Part shown: positions 16,448 through 23,904 of the stretch, piece after piece
Layout of the letters: the number at the start of each line of letters is the position of its first letter
Numbering within the stretch: the first letter of the stretch is position 1
Source: Alteromonas sp. BMJM2
Lineage (GTDB): Bacteria; Pseudomonadota; Gammaproteobacteria; Enterobacterales; Alteromonadaceae
Direction: 5' to 3'
DNA: 42,292 nt
NCBI RefSeq assembly: GCF_027257845.1
Contig: NZ_JAPVOT010000026.1
Location: 1 to 42,292 of the forward strand
Translations under genes and position numbers: made by a program
The notes under the pieces: model-generated
Databases searched by the model: none
What the model saw: the letters and a program-made list of their open reading frames with translations, nothing else
What the model was told of the DNA's origin: nothing

Positions 16448-16717
16448 TCAATCCTTGTCTTTAGACTTATTAACTTTACCTGAGCGTTTATCTACATCTA
16501 CCAAAACAACCCGGCCAGACTTTTTCAGCACTTTTACACGGTATTTAGTTGAGGTTTGCTCTATTTTCAATACGCGACCATTTTCAGCATTACTCGCTCG
16601 AGAGGCTGCTTGGCTCTTTGAAAGTTCACCGCTTGTGCTTTGCTGAGCATTGGCACTGCTAATACTTAATAGTGCAAAAACGACACTAAACATTGCTCCT
16701 TTAAGCGATAACCACAT
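16448..16717 (-). CDS. PepSY-domain periplasmic protein
   Basis: The 89-aa precursor has a signal peptide ending near SSANA (about residue 24). The rest fits a PepSY domain: SKSQAASRASNAENGRVLKI, then alternating strands YRVKVLKKSGRVVLVDVDKR. The basic C-terminus is KSKDKD. Small PepSY proteins are often encoded beside PhoPQ-like systems and may modulate the sensor from the periplasm. The first position in this operon supports such a role, which remains inference. Confidence 0.85.
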   Translation of the reverse strand: MWLSLKGAMFSVVFALLSISSANAQQSTSGELSKSQAASRASNAENGRVLKIEQTSTKYRVKVLKKSGRVVLVDVDKRSGKVNKSKDKD

Positions 16718-16897
16718 AAAACCTCACTATGAAAAGATGTGCTCAGGCTCACTAATTTATTCAATTATAAAAGACATTGATGAACCTATCCTGAATCTCT
16801 AATGAGTTTACCTTGTGATGGCAGGACTGTACACAAGTTGCCTATTAAGCACTGACCTAGTTAGTAATCAAATGAAACAAGAAAGAGAATGAAAAGA

Positions 16898-17009
16898 GGA
16901 CAGACACTTAGTTTCGTTAAATTGTGAGATTGTGGCGACAGTAGCTAATGCGGACAGTCACTCAAAGTAATGTTCTATATTGAGAATTTATTGAGAATAG
17001 ACAGTCACT
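16898..17009 (+). repeat. Three plus-strand dispersed repeats
   Basis: GGACAGACACT at 16898-16908, the T-variant GGACAGTCACT at 16952-16962, and a decayed T-variant AGACAGTCACT at 16999-17009. The last sits at the left edge of the 244-bp duplication and faces the minus-strand copy at 17025. Confidence 0.85.
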
Positions 17010-17490
17010 TAACACGAAACTTTGAGTGTCTGTCCATGTCTGCTCCCCATTTATATTTCGCCATATTTACGTACTCCAAAGACCTTGGCATCCAAATATT
17101 GACCAGTCCTGAAAAATTTACTCGTGGATTTGACTAACCTGTAGAAGTTAGCCTATGTGTGTCTGTCCATTGAGTGTAAATACAATTCATTTCGAGAGCT
17201 TGAAAGCTAAAGGTACATCGATAAAACGAGTGTCTGTCCACATTCAATCTGCTTAACACGAAACTTTGAGTGTCTGTCCATGTCTGCTCCCCATTTATAT
17301 TTCGCCATATTTACGTTCTCCAAAGACCTTGGCATCCAAATATTGACCAGTCCTGAAAAATTTACTCGTGGATTTGACTATCCTGTAGAAGTTAGCCTAT
17401 GTGTGTCTGTCCATTGAGTGTAAATACAAATCATTTCGAGAGCTTGAAAGCTAAAGGTACATCGATAAAACGAGTGTCTGTCCACATTCA
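17008..17490. repeat. 244-bp tandem duplication containing three dispersed repeats per unit
   Basis: The unit starting CTTAACACGAAACTTTGAG at 17008 recurs at 17252. I find only three substitutions between the two units (A/T near 17073/17317, A/T near 17137/17381, T/A near 17185/17429). Each unit contains reverse-oriented cores: 17025, 17159 and 17229 in the first, and 17269, 17403 and 17473 in the second. A further core with the same CACATTCAATCTG tail is at 17517. The near identity points to a recent duplication, with boundaries at repeat cores. Confidence 0.92.
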
Positions 17491-17821
17491 CAATCCAATC
17501 TGCAATCTCCAATCTGAGTGTCTGTCCACATTCAATCTGAGCACTCAAACTGGTCATACACGGCTGCCATACTCCTTTAGCACGGCCTTCGTGACTGATT
17601 CGATGCAAATTGTCCTCAGGGCGCAAGCTGCGATTTTCTGAGATGAAATGTTAATTGATAGAAGGATTAAGGGATGTATCTAAACAGGTGAATTCTGCGT
17701 GGTGGCATGGCACATGCTTTGTATTACTTTATTAATTCAGTAAATACATAAAGCGTAACGGCCAACTAGCATCATTACCTAAATGAGTTAGCGCCATTAC
17801 ACACATCCTTTAGGAGGGAAT

Positions 17822-18286
17822 ATGTCTAGTGATATTACAACGAAAATGTGGAAGGCAATGTCAGAAAGCCCCAAGGTAATGGTAAGCCTTGTGAATGAGG
17901 ACATGCATGCAGAGCCAATGTATGCCCAGCTAGATAGTGAGGCCAACGGCATGTTTTGGTTTTACACCACTAAGGAAAATAGAATAGCGAAGGGCGGAAA
18001 GGCAATGATCCACTTTGCATCTAAAGGCCATGATGTGTTTGCCTGTATTCGCGGCACATTAGTGACTGAAGATCGCCCAGAAATTATTGATAAATATTGG
18101 TCTAACCCTGTTGAAGCGTGGTACGAAAAAGGCAAAGAAGATCCACACCTTCTGATGCTTAGGTTCGAGCTCAATGACGCTGAGATTTGGGATGCAGATC
18201 CATCTTTGAAGGGCGTATTTAAAATGCTTACAGGGAAAAACGTACATCCCGAAGAAATGGGCAACCACGACACAGTAAATTTGTGA
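17822..18286 (+). CDS. Pyridoxamine 5'-phosphate oxidase-like general stress protein
   Basis: The 154-aa protein resembles the general stress protein 26 / PNPOx-like flavoprotein family. Features are the opening MWKAMSESPKVMVSLV, the strand MFWFYTTKENRIAKGG, FACIRGTLVTEDRPEIIDKYW, the WYEKGKEDPHLLMLRFEL segment typical of the family, and the C-terminal EIWDADPS. Members bind flavin (FMN or FAD) and are induced by stress. The reaction is not established. It is monocistronic, with a strong ribosome binding site and the repeat cluster upstream. Confidence 0.87.
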   Translation: MSSDITTKMWKAMSESPKVMVSLVNEDMHAEPMYAQLDSEANGMFWFYTTKENRIAKGGKAMIHFASKGHDVFACIRGTLVTEDRPEIIDKYWSNPVEAWYEKGKEDPHLLMLRFELNDAEIWDADPSLKGVFKMLTGKNVHPEEMGNHDTVNL

Positions 18287-18290
18287 TTTG

Positions 18291-18414
18291 TTTGGGCTTA
18301 AAAAGCCCAAAGCGCATTTACCTAAAGCGCACCTACCAAAAACTAGAAACAAAAAAGCTTGGTGAAAAGAAAGACATGTTTTTCAACATTCACTCTTAAG
18401 CACCAAGCTTTTTT
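18291..18414. terminator. Candidate terminator hairpins between convergent genes
   Basis: TTTGGGCTT/AAGCCCAAA at 18291-18311 forms a 9-bp stem with a short loop just after the flavoprotein stop. Further on, AAAAAAGCTTGGTG at 18351-18364 is exactly complementary to CACCAAGCTTTTTT at 18401-18414, a 14-bp stem with T tails both ways but a 36-nt loop. Together they could terminate both the flavoprotein gene and the trp-yciI transcript. Confidence 0.6.
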
Positions 18415-18491
18415 CACTAAAAACGCTACAAGCTTATAAGTATTGCATCACTGCATTCATACAAACACAGTGAAATGAAAAACATCCAGCT

Positions 18492-18791
18492 CTACGGCAA
18501 TACTTTCTTATAGGGTTTTACAACAACACTTTCGTAAACGCCAGCCTCAATGTAAGGGTCAATATCTGCCCAAGCCTGCGCGTCTTCCAGCGAGTCAAAC
18601 TCTGCCACAACTAATGACCCTGTAAATCCGGCGGGGCCTGGATCAGGGCTGTCGATAGCAGGTAAGGGGCCAGCCATCACTAACCGTCCTTCATCCTTTA
18701 ACGCGTTCAATCGTTCCAAATGCGCTGGCCTTGCCGCAAGTCGCTTATCTAAACTGTTCGCGACATCAGTTGCACATATCATATATAGCAT
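18492..18791 (-). CDS. yciI: YciI-family protein
   Basis: The 99-aa ferredoxin-like (dimeric alpha-beta barrel) protein shows the family's N-terminal [10 protein letters not shown], the conserved His23 in ARPAHLERL with [10 protein letters not shown], and [26 protein letters not shown]. coli YciI is about the same size and is encoded near the trp operon. The enzymatic role is not known, although related proteins are proposed hydrolases or dehydratases. It begins five bases after the trpA stop and is the last gene of the trp transcript here. Confidence 0.92.
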   Translation of the reverse strand: MLYMICATDVANSLDKRLAARPAHLERLNALKDEGRLVMAGPLPAIDSPDPGPAGFTGSLVVAEFDSLEDAQAWADIDPYIEAGVYESVVVKPYKKVLP

Positions 18792-18796
18792 CTTAT

Positions 18797-19606
18797 TTAG
18801 CCTTTTGCTGTTGCAGCTTTCATCGCCGATACAAAGCTACCTAGCTCACTTAGCATCTTTTCATTATCATCTAAGTTTGCAGCAATAATATTCACTGTGG
18901 CTGAGCCAGATATGGCACCTGCAGCGCCAGCATCAATAGCGGTTTTCACCTGCTCAGGCGTTGAAATACCAAAACCTAGTAAAGCGGGAGCAGCGTTATG
19001 CTTATTTAGGCGCTCAATTAGCTCAGAAGCCGGCACATTAGCAGCCGTTTCGGCGCCGGTTACCCCTGCGCGACCTAGCAAGTAAGTATAACCTTTTGAG
19101 TACTCTCCAATTTTCTCCATAGTCTCATCAGTTGCATTAGGCGGTGCGATAAGAATTTGAGAAACACCTGATTTCTCGGCAGCTTCTTGAAATGGTTTCG
19201 CTTCGCGAATGGGGACATCAGCAACCAAAATAGAGTCGACGCCTGCGTCGCGGGCATTCTCGTAAAAGTTGCTAATACCTTTTGCCATCAAAAGATTGCT
19301 GTAAAGTAATAGGCCAATTGGCACGTCAGGGTATTTTGCCCTTACACGTGAAATTAATGCCATGCAATCTGCTACTTTGGTTTTGTGGCTAAGCGCTCGA
19401 ATACTCGCCGCCTGTATAGTTGGGCCATCAGCGATAGGGTCTGAGTATGGGATACCCAGCTCTAGTGCATCGGCGCCACTTTCTACCAGCTGGCAAATAA
19501 TCGCTTCAGATTGGGCTAAATCCGGATCTGCAACCATAACAAACGGAACAAAAGCACCTTGGTTTTTTTCGCCAAGACGAGCGAACATGTCTGCGTATCT
19601 ATCCAT
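18797..19606 (-). CDS. trpA: Tryptophan synthase alpha chain
   Basis: TrpA cleaves indole-3-glycerol phosphate to indole and glyceraldehyde 3-phosphate, passing indole to TrpB through a tunnel. The 269-aa TIM barrel has catalytic Glu in [16 protein letters not shown] together with the Asp in the same loop region, [11 protein letters not shown], and the phosphate-binding GFGIST and AAGAISGSA. Its ATG overlaps the trpB stop (TAATG), a typical translational coupling. Confidence 0.96.
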   Translation of the reverse strand: MDRYADMFARLGEKNQGAFVPFVMVADPDLAQSEAIICQLVESGADALELGIPYSDPIADGPTIQAASIRALSHKTKVADCMALISRVRAKYPDVPIGLLLYSNLLMAKGISNFYENARDAGVDSILVADVPIREAKPFQEAAEKSGVSQILIAPPNATDETMEKIGEYSKGYTYLLGRAGVTGAETAANVPASELIERLNKHNAAPALLGFGISTPEQVKTAIDAGAAGAISGSATVNIIAANLDDNEKMLSELGSFVSAMKAATAKG

Positions 19607-20787
19607 TATATATCGTCTCCTAACACTCTGATTACATGCTCTAAATCTTTATCACCACGACCTGAAAGGTTAACCACAATAATAGTTTCTTCTTCTGCCT
19701 CATCTGCCATGTTTAACGCGTGAGCTAATGCGTGAGATGATTCTAATGCTGGGATGATGCCTTCTTTTCGTGCTAGCAATTTAAAAGCATTGAGCGCCTC
19801 TTCATCAGTAGCTGCGACGTACTCTGCTCGACCAATGTCGTGTAAATAAGCATGCTGAGGGCCAACAGCGGGATAATCTAAGCCAGCAGACACTGAATAG
19901 CTTTCCTCAATCTGCCCTTCGTTATCTTGCATGATGAAGGTGTAAGCACCGTGCAAAATGCCTTTTGTACCTGTTACGATTGTGGCGCCGTGATCTTTGG
20001 TGTGAACGCCTTTCCCAGCAGGTTCAACACCTACTAAGCGAACTGAAGGTTCGTCAATGAAATCAGCAAACATGCCGATAGCGTTAGAGCCACCGCCTAC
20101 ACAGGCTACAACCGCGTCAGGGAGTCGACCTTCCTTTTCCATCATTTGTGCACGAGTTTCTTCGCCTATCATGCGGTGGTATTCGCGAACAATTGTTGGG
20201 AATGGGTGCGGACCTGCGGCAGTACCTAATAAGTAATGCGCAGTATCATAGTTTGCTGACCAGTCACGCATAGCTTCGTTTACGGCATCTTTCAGCGTAC
20301 CAGAGCCCGCGTTCACAGGAATAACTTCAGCACCCATTAGTTTCATTCTAAATACGTTAGGTGATTGGCGCTCAACATCTTTAGCACCCATGTAGATACG
20401 TGCCTTAAGGCCAAGTAGAGCACACGCTAGGGCTGTCGCTACACCGTGCTGTCCCGCACCTGTCTCAGCGATAACTTCTTTCTTTCCCATGCGTTTTGTC
20501 AGTAACGCCTGACCCAGCACCTGATTAGTTTTATGTGCACCACCGTGAAGTAAATCTTCACGTTTTAGGTAAAGTTTTACCTTAGGGTTACTTACTAGGT
20601 TGCGAGTCAGCGTCATCGCGGTTGGTCGACCCGCATAGTCTTTAAGCAACGATAAAAACTCTTTATTAAAGCTTGGATCTTCTTTTGCGTCTAAAAACTC
20701 TTTTTCCAGCTGATCAAGCGCTGGTATCAGCAATTCGGGCACGTACATGCCACCAAATTCGCCAAATTTTGTATCTAGTTGGTTCAT
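19606..20787 (-). CDS. trpB: Tryptophan synthase beta chain
   Basis: TrpB is PLP-dependent and condenses indole with serine. The 393-aa length is standard. [15 protein letters not shown] carries the PLP lysine, [10 protein letters not shown] is the conserved active-site loop, and [10 protein letters not shown] is the phosphate-binding glycine loop. It lies 22 bp after trpCF and overlaps trpA by one base. Confidence 0.97.
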   Translation of the reverse strand: MNQLDTKFGEFGGMYVPELLIPALDQLEKEFLDAKEDPSFNKEFLSLLKDYAGRPTAMTLTRNLVSNPKVKLYLKREDLLHGGAHKTNQVLGQALLTKRMGKKEVIAETGAGQHGVATALACALLGLKARIYMGAKDVERQSPNVFRMKLMGAEVIPVNAGSGTLKDAVNEAMRDWSANYDTAHYLLGTAAGPHPFPTIVREYHRMIGEETRAQMMEKEGRLPDAVVACVGGGSNAIGMFADFIDEPSVRLVGVEPAGKGVHTKDHGATIVTGTKGILHGAYTFIMQDNEGQIEESYSVSAGLDYPAVGPQHAYLHDIGRAEYVAATDEEALNAFKLLARKEGIIPALESSHALAHALNMADEAEEETIIVVNLSGRGDKDLEHVIRVLGDDI

Positions 20788-20809
20788 ACGTTGTCCTATT
20801 TCTTAAATA

Positions 20810-22207
20810 TTAGTAGCGGCGGCAAACCGTAAATAGTTCGGCCAGCTTGTCTGCTGACTTATCGCCTGGTGCGTTTTCTACTCCAGAATTCACGTCGAGC
20901 ACGCCGCAGCCGGTGGCTATAGCATCTTCAACGTTGTCAGGGCTAATCCCGCCTGCAAGTATAATTTTTTGCTTTTGTTGAATATCGTCAAGCAACGACC
21001 AGTCAAACGACTCACCCGTACCGCCTTTTGCTTTGCCCACTTGGCAGTCTAAAAGTACGCGATGAACGGAGTCGTTATTTAAGTGACTGTCCACACTCTT
21101 TGGAATGCTATCGGTCACACCTACTGCTACCCAAATTTCACATGTCTTAGGTAACTTGCTCGCGAGTTCGGCGATGTAGGCGCTATCTTCATTGCCATGC
21201 AGCTGAACAGCAAACAGATTCAGTGAAGTGGCAAGATCTACAACGTCATTAATAGGGTGATTGACGACGACGCCAACGTAAGCGCCTGGCACAGACTGTG
21301 TTATTGCTAATGCTGTATCCTTACTTATATATCGCGGCGATTTTTCAGCAAAGATTAGACCGCCAAAGCTGGCCCCTTTCTCAAAGGCCATGGCGGCGTG
21401 TTCTTTACTAGTTAGGCCACACACTTTCACTGCACCGTTTATCAAGGTTTTTACGGCGCGAGGGAGGTCAGCTTGTGCCATAAGTGCACTACCTACAAGG
21501 AAACCATGAGAGATAGGGGCTAATCGCAGAACATCTTCATGGGTGTAAATGCCAGATTCAGAGATAACTACAAAATCGTGCGTCGCACTTTCAAGCATAG
21601 GAACCAACAGCTCGGTAGTGGCCAAGTCGGTTGATAAATCTCGTAAGTCGCGATTGTTTATACCAATAATGCCCGCTTCAAGAGCGATAGCTCGCTTCAT
21701 CTCTTCTTCGTTGCTTACTTCGGTAAGAATATCTAACCCTAGTGAATCAGCAACATCAGCAAGCTCTCTGTAACTGGTATCGTCAAGTACACTTAGCATT
21801 AACAGCACGGCATCGGCATTGTAGTGACGAGCAAGATACACTTGGTAAGTGTCAACAAAAAAGTCTTTATTAAGCACCGGTTGCGCAACGCGCTCAGTGA
21901 CGTAAGACAGGTACTCAAATGTACCTTGAAAATACTTTTCATCGGTCAGTACCGAGATGCCGGCAGCATAAGGCGTATAAGCTTCAAGAATTTCGTCTAA
22001 ATCGAAGTTCTCTCGAATAAGCCCTTTAGACGGCGACGCTTTCTTGCATTCGAAAATAAAGCCAGCGTTTGGCTCGCTAAGCGCAGCAAAAAGACTTTTT
22101 TGCGACGGTGTTAGCTGTGCTTTGAACGACTCAAGTGGCAGCGCCATTTTTCGTGCTTCCACTTCCTCTCTTTTATCGGCAACTATTTTCTCAAGCACAT
22201 TAGCCAT
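20810..22207 (-). CDS. trpCF: Bifunctional indole-3-glycerol-phosphate synthase / PRA isomerase
   Basis: The 465-aa fusion carries the IGPS domain (residues about 1-255: IFECKKASPSKG, LNKDFFVDTYQ, GINNRDLRDLSTD, ISESGI) followed by the PRA isomerase domain (KVCGLTSKEHA, GGLIFAEKSPRYIS, VQLHGNED, LAGGISPDNV). The fused order is the usual gammaproteobacterial form. It overlaps trpD by eight bases. A T-variant dispersed repeat lies in the isomerase domain and encodes Val-Asp-Ser-His-Leu near residue 372, in a segment that looks like a surface extension before LLDCQVG. Confidence 0.95.
   Translation of the reverse strand: MANVLEKIVADKREEVEARKMALPLESFKAQLTPSQKSLFAALSEPNAGFIFECKKASPSKGLIRENFDLDEILEAYTPYAAGISVLTDEKYFQGTFEYLSYVTERVAQPVLNKDFFVDTYQVYLARHYNADAVLLMLSVLDDTSYRELADVADSLGLDILTEVSNEEEMKRAIALEAGIIGINNRDLRDLSTDLATTELLVPMLESATHDFVVISESGIYTHEDVLRLAPISHGFLVGSALMAQADLPRAVKTLINGAVKVCGLTSKEHAAMAFEKGASFGGLIFAEKSPRYISKDTALAITQSVPGAYVGVVVNHPINDVVDLATSLNLFAVQLHGNEDSAYIAELASKLPKTCEIWVAVGVTDSIPKSVDSHLNNDSVHRVLLDCQVGKAKGGTGESFDWSLLDDIQQKQKIILAGGISPDNVEDAIATGCGVLDVNSGVENAPGDKSADKLAELFTVCRRY
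21082..21092 (-). repeat. T-variant dispersed repeat inside trpCF
   Basis: GGACAGTCACT on the sense (minus) strand, preceded by GT and followed by TAAAT, like the intergenic T-variants. It is read as G-GAC-AGT-CAC (D-S-H). Confidence 0.8.
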
Positions 22208-23237
22208 TCGTGCCTACCTCCTGAGTAATTTTTGCTACGTGTGATAACACCTGCATGGGCGCACCTTTTTTCATTGCTTCCATCGCCATTTCGGCGCCGT
22301 CCCTAAAGTTATCCACCTTTCCGGTTACTTTAAGCAATGCGCCGCAATTCATGGCAATCGCAGCACGGTGAGCTTCTTTGCCTTCACCGTTTAATGCCGC
22401 TTGAATATATTCTCTGTTTTCTTCAGGCTCTCCACCTTCAATGGCAGAAAGCGGGTAACTTGAAAGACCAAAGTCTTTTGCTGTCACGGTTAGTTCTCTA
22501 ATATCGCCATGTTCAAGGTCGTAAATAATCGATTCACCATGAAGAGCCAACTCATCTAACCCGTCGCCGTGAACTATCATCGCGCGATGCTGGCCGAGCA
22601 GCATAAGGGTTTTTGCATACGGTTCAAGTAACTCAGGAGAGTATACTCCGAAAACGCCGTGAGTTGGACCCGCCGGATTCGCTAAAGGGCCTAAAATATT
22701 AAACAGAGTTCGTGTCTTAAGAGCAGCGCGCACGGGGGCTGCGTACCTCATGCCTGCGTGATAGACGGGGGCAAAAAGAAATGTGAAATTTGCTTCATCT
22801 AAACATTTGCGAGACAGCTCTGGGCTTATCTCTAAGTTCAACCCAAACTGGCGAAAAAGATCCGCTGAGCCTGATTTACTCGACACGCTTTTGTTACCGT
22901 GTTTTGCCACCTTTACGCCACATGCAGCAGCTACAACGCCCGCCGCACTCGATATATTTATAGTGTTGTGACCGTCTCCGCCAGTGCCAACGATATCGGC
23001 AAACTCGTAGTCAGGGGAAGGGAAGGGCAATGCGTTTGCTACCATCGCACTGGCGGCGCCTGCAATTTCTCCAGGCGACTCCTTTTTCATTTTTAGCGAA
23101 GTGAGTATGGCCGCAATCATGGCATCGCTTTGTTCACCATGCATTATGCTGTTGAACAGGCCAAATGACTCAGTTTGAGACAGCGATTCTCGCAACATTA
23201 TTTGCTCAAGTAGCTTGGCAGCATTAAGCATGAGCAT
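22200..23237 (-). CDS. trpD: Anthranilate phosphoribosyltransferase
   Basis: TrpD transfers phosphoribose from PRPP to anthranilate. The 345-aa protein has the PRPP-binding GTGGDGHNTINIS, KHGNKSVSSKSGSADL, and the anthranilate-site ARG-equivalent region PVYHAGMRYAAPVRAALKTRT with FNILGPLANPA. It overlaps trpG by 14 bases and trpCF by 8, so it is tightly coupled within the operon. A second in-frame ATG two codons in is an equally possible start. Confidence 0.96.
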   Translation of the reverse strand: MLMLNAAKLLEQIMLRESLSQTESFGLFNSIMHGEQSDAMIAAILTSLKMKKESPGEIAGAASAMVANALPFPSPDYEFADIVGTGGDGHNTINISSAAGVVAAACGVKVAKHGNKSVSSKSGSADLFRQFGLNLEISPELSRKCLDEANFTFLFAPVYHAGMRYAAPVRAALKTRTLFNILGPLANPAGPTHGVFGVYSPELLEPYAKTLMLLGQHRAMIVHGDGLDELALHGESIIYDLEHGDIRELTVTAKDFGLSSYPLSAIEGGEPEENREYIQAALNGEGKEAHRAAIAMNCGALLKVTGKVDNFRDGAEMAMEAMKKGAPMQVLSHVAKITQEVGTNG

Positions 23238-23904
23238 CTCCTTGTGACGTTAGGTAATCGATACTCTGTTTCAGCAGTAAACTTCCTTGCGCTGTGAGTA
23301 TCGACTCTGGGTGAAATTGAAAACCAAGCATGTGATCAGTATCGTTATACACTGCCATAATCGCTTCGCTACCATCATCATTTACACATGACGCACATGC
23401 TGTAAGGCTATCTGGTAAAGAATGTGCTACCAGAGAATGATATCTCGCCACGTGCAGCGGTTGCTGTAAACCTGTAAACATGCCTTTTTCAGAATGCGTG
23501 ATAGCAGAGGATTTCCCATGCATCACCTGCGAAGCACGACCTACAACACCGCCGTAGTATTCTACAATGGCCTGATGTCCTAAGCAGATACCGATAACCG
23601 GAAACTTGCCTGCTATTTTTTCTAATAAGGCAGGCATACAGCCTGCATCGCTTGGCGCACCTGGCCCTGGAGAAAGCATCAGTAACACCGGGCTTTTCTG
23701 CGCTTGCTCTTGCATTCGCTCAAACAATAGGTCGGCAGACACGGTATTACGGTAAACTTTGATATCTAGATTCAAAGTTCTGAGCTCGTCTACCAAGTTG
23801 TAGGTAAAAGAGTCTACGTTATCTAGCAAAAATAAGGTGGTTTGTTGCTTGTTCATACCCGAATCTGTGCCTGCATTTGCGTCTACGTTTATTTCAGTGC
23901 TCAT
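23224..23904 (-). CDS. trpG: Anthranilate synthase component II (glutamine amidotransferase)
   Basis: TrpG supplies ammonia from glutamine to TrpE. The 226-aa class I amidotransferase has LLDNVDSFTYNLVDELR, the oxyanion region LSPGPGAPSDAGCMP, nucleophile Cys in GICLGHQAI, the MHGKSSAITH segment, and His/Glu in FQFHPESI. It is a separate gene, not fused to trpD as in E. coli. The N-terminus has an extra ~16 residues. A second ATG (MNKQQTTLFLLDN) is a possible start. It overlaps trpE by four bases. Confidence 0.95.
   Translation of the reverse strand: MSTEINVDANAGTDSGMNKQQTTLFLLDNVDSFTYNLVDELRTLNLDIKVYRNTVSADLLFERMQEQAQKSPVLLMLSPGPGAPSDAGCMPALLEKIAGKFPVIGICLGHQAIVEYYGGVVGRASQVMHGKSSAITHSEKGMFTGLQQPLHVARYHSLVAHSLPDSLTACASCVNDDGSEAIMAVYNDTDHMLGFQFHPESILTAQGSLLLKQSIDYLTSQGDAHA

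Larger units (their letters stand above)
16718..17821. other. 1.1-kb gene-free repeat region between divergent genes
   Basis: No convincing gene is seen. Short open frames near 17378-17641 are built from repeat sequence. The region contains ten dispersed repeats, an exact-period 244-bp tandem duplication and, next to the flavoprotein gene, an ordinary AT-rich promoter-like stretch with a strong AGGAGGG ribosome binding site at 17812-17818. Three copies near the left end have GGACAG on the plus strand and the other seven on the minus strand. Confidence 0.7.

Noticed and set aside
17378..17641. Overlapping 80-82 aa open frames on both strands
   Set aside because: Both are built from the 244-bp duplication and repeat cores, which have no stops in any frame. 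Neither has a binding site.
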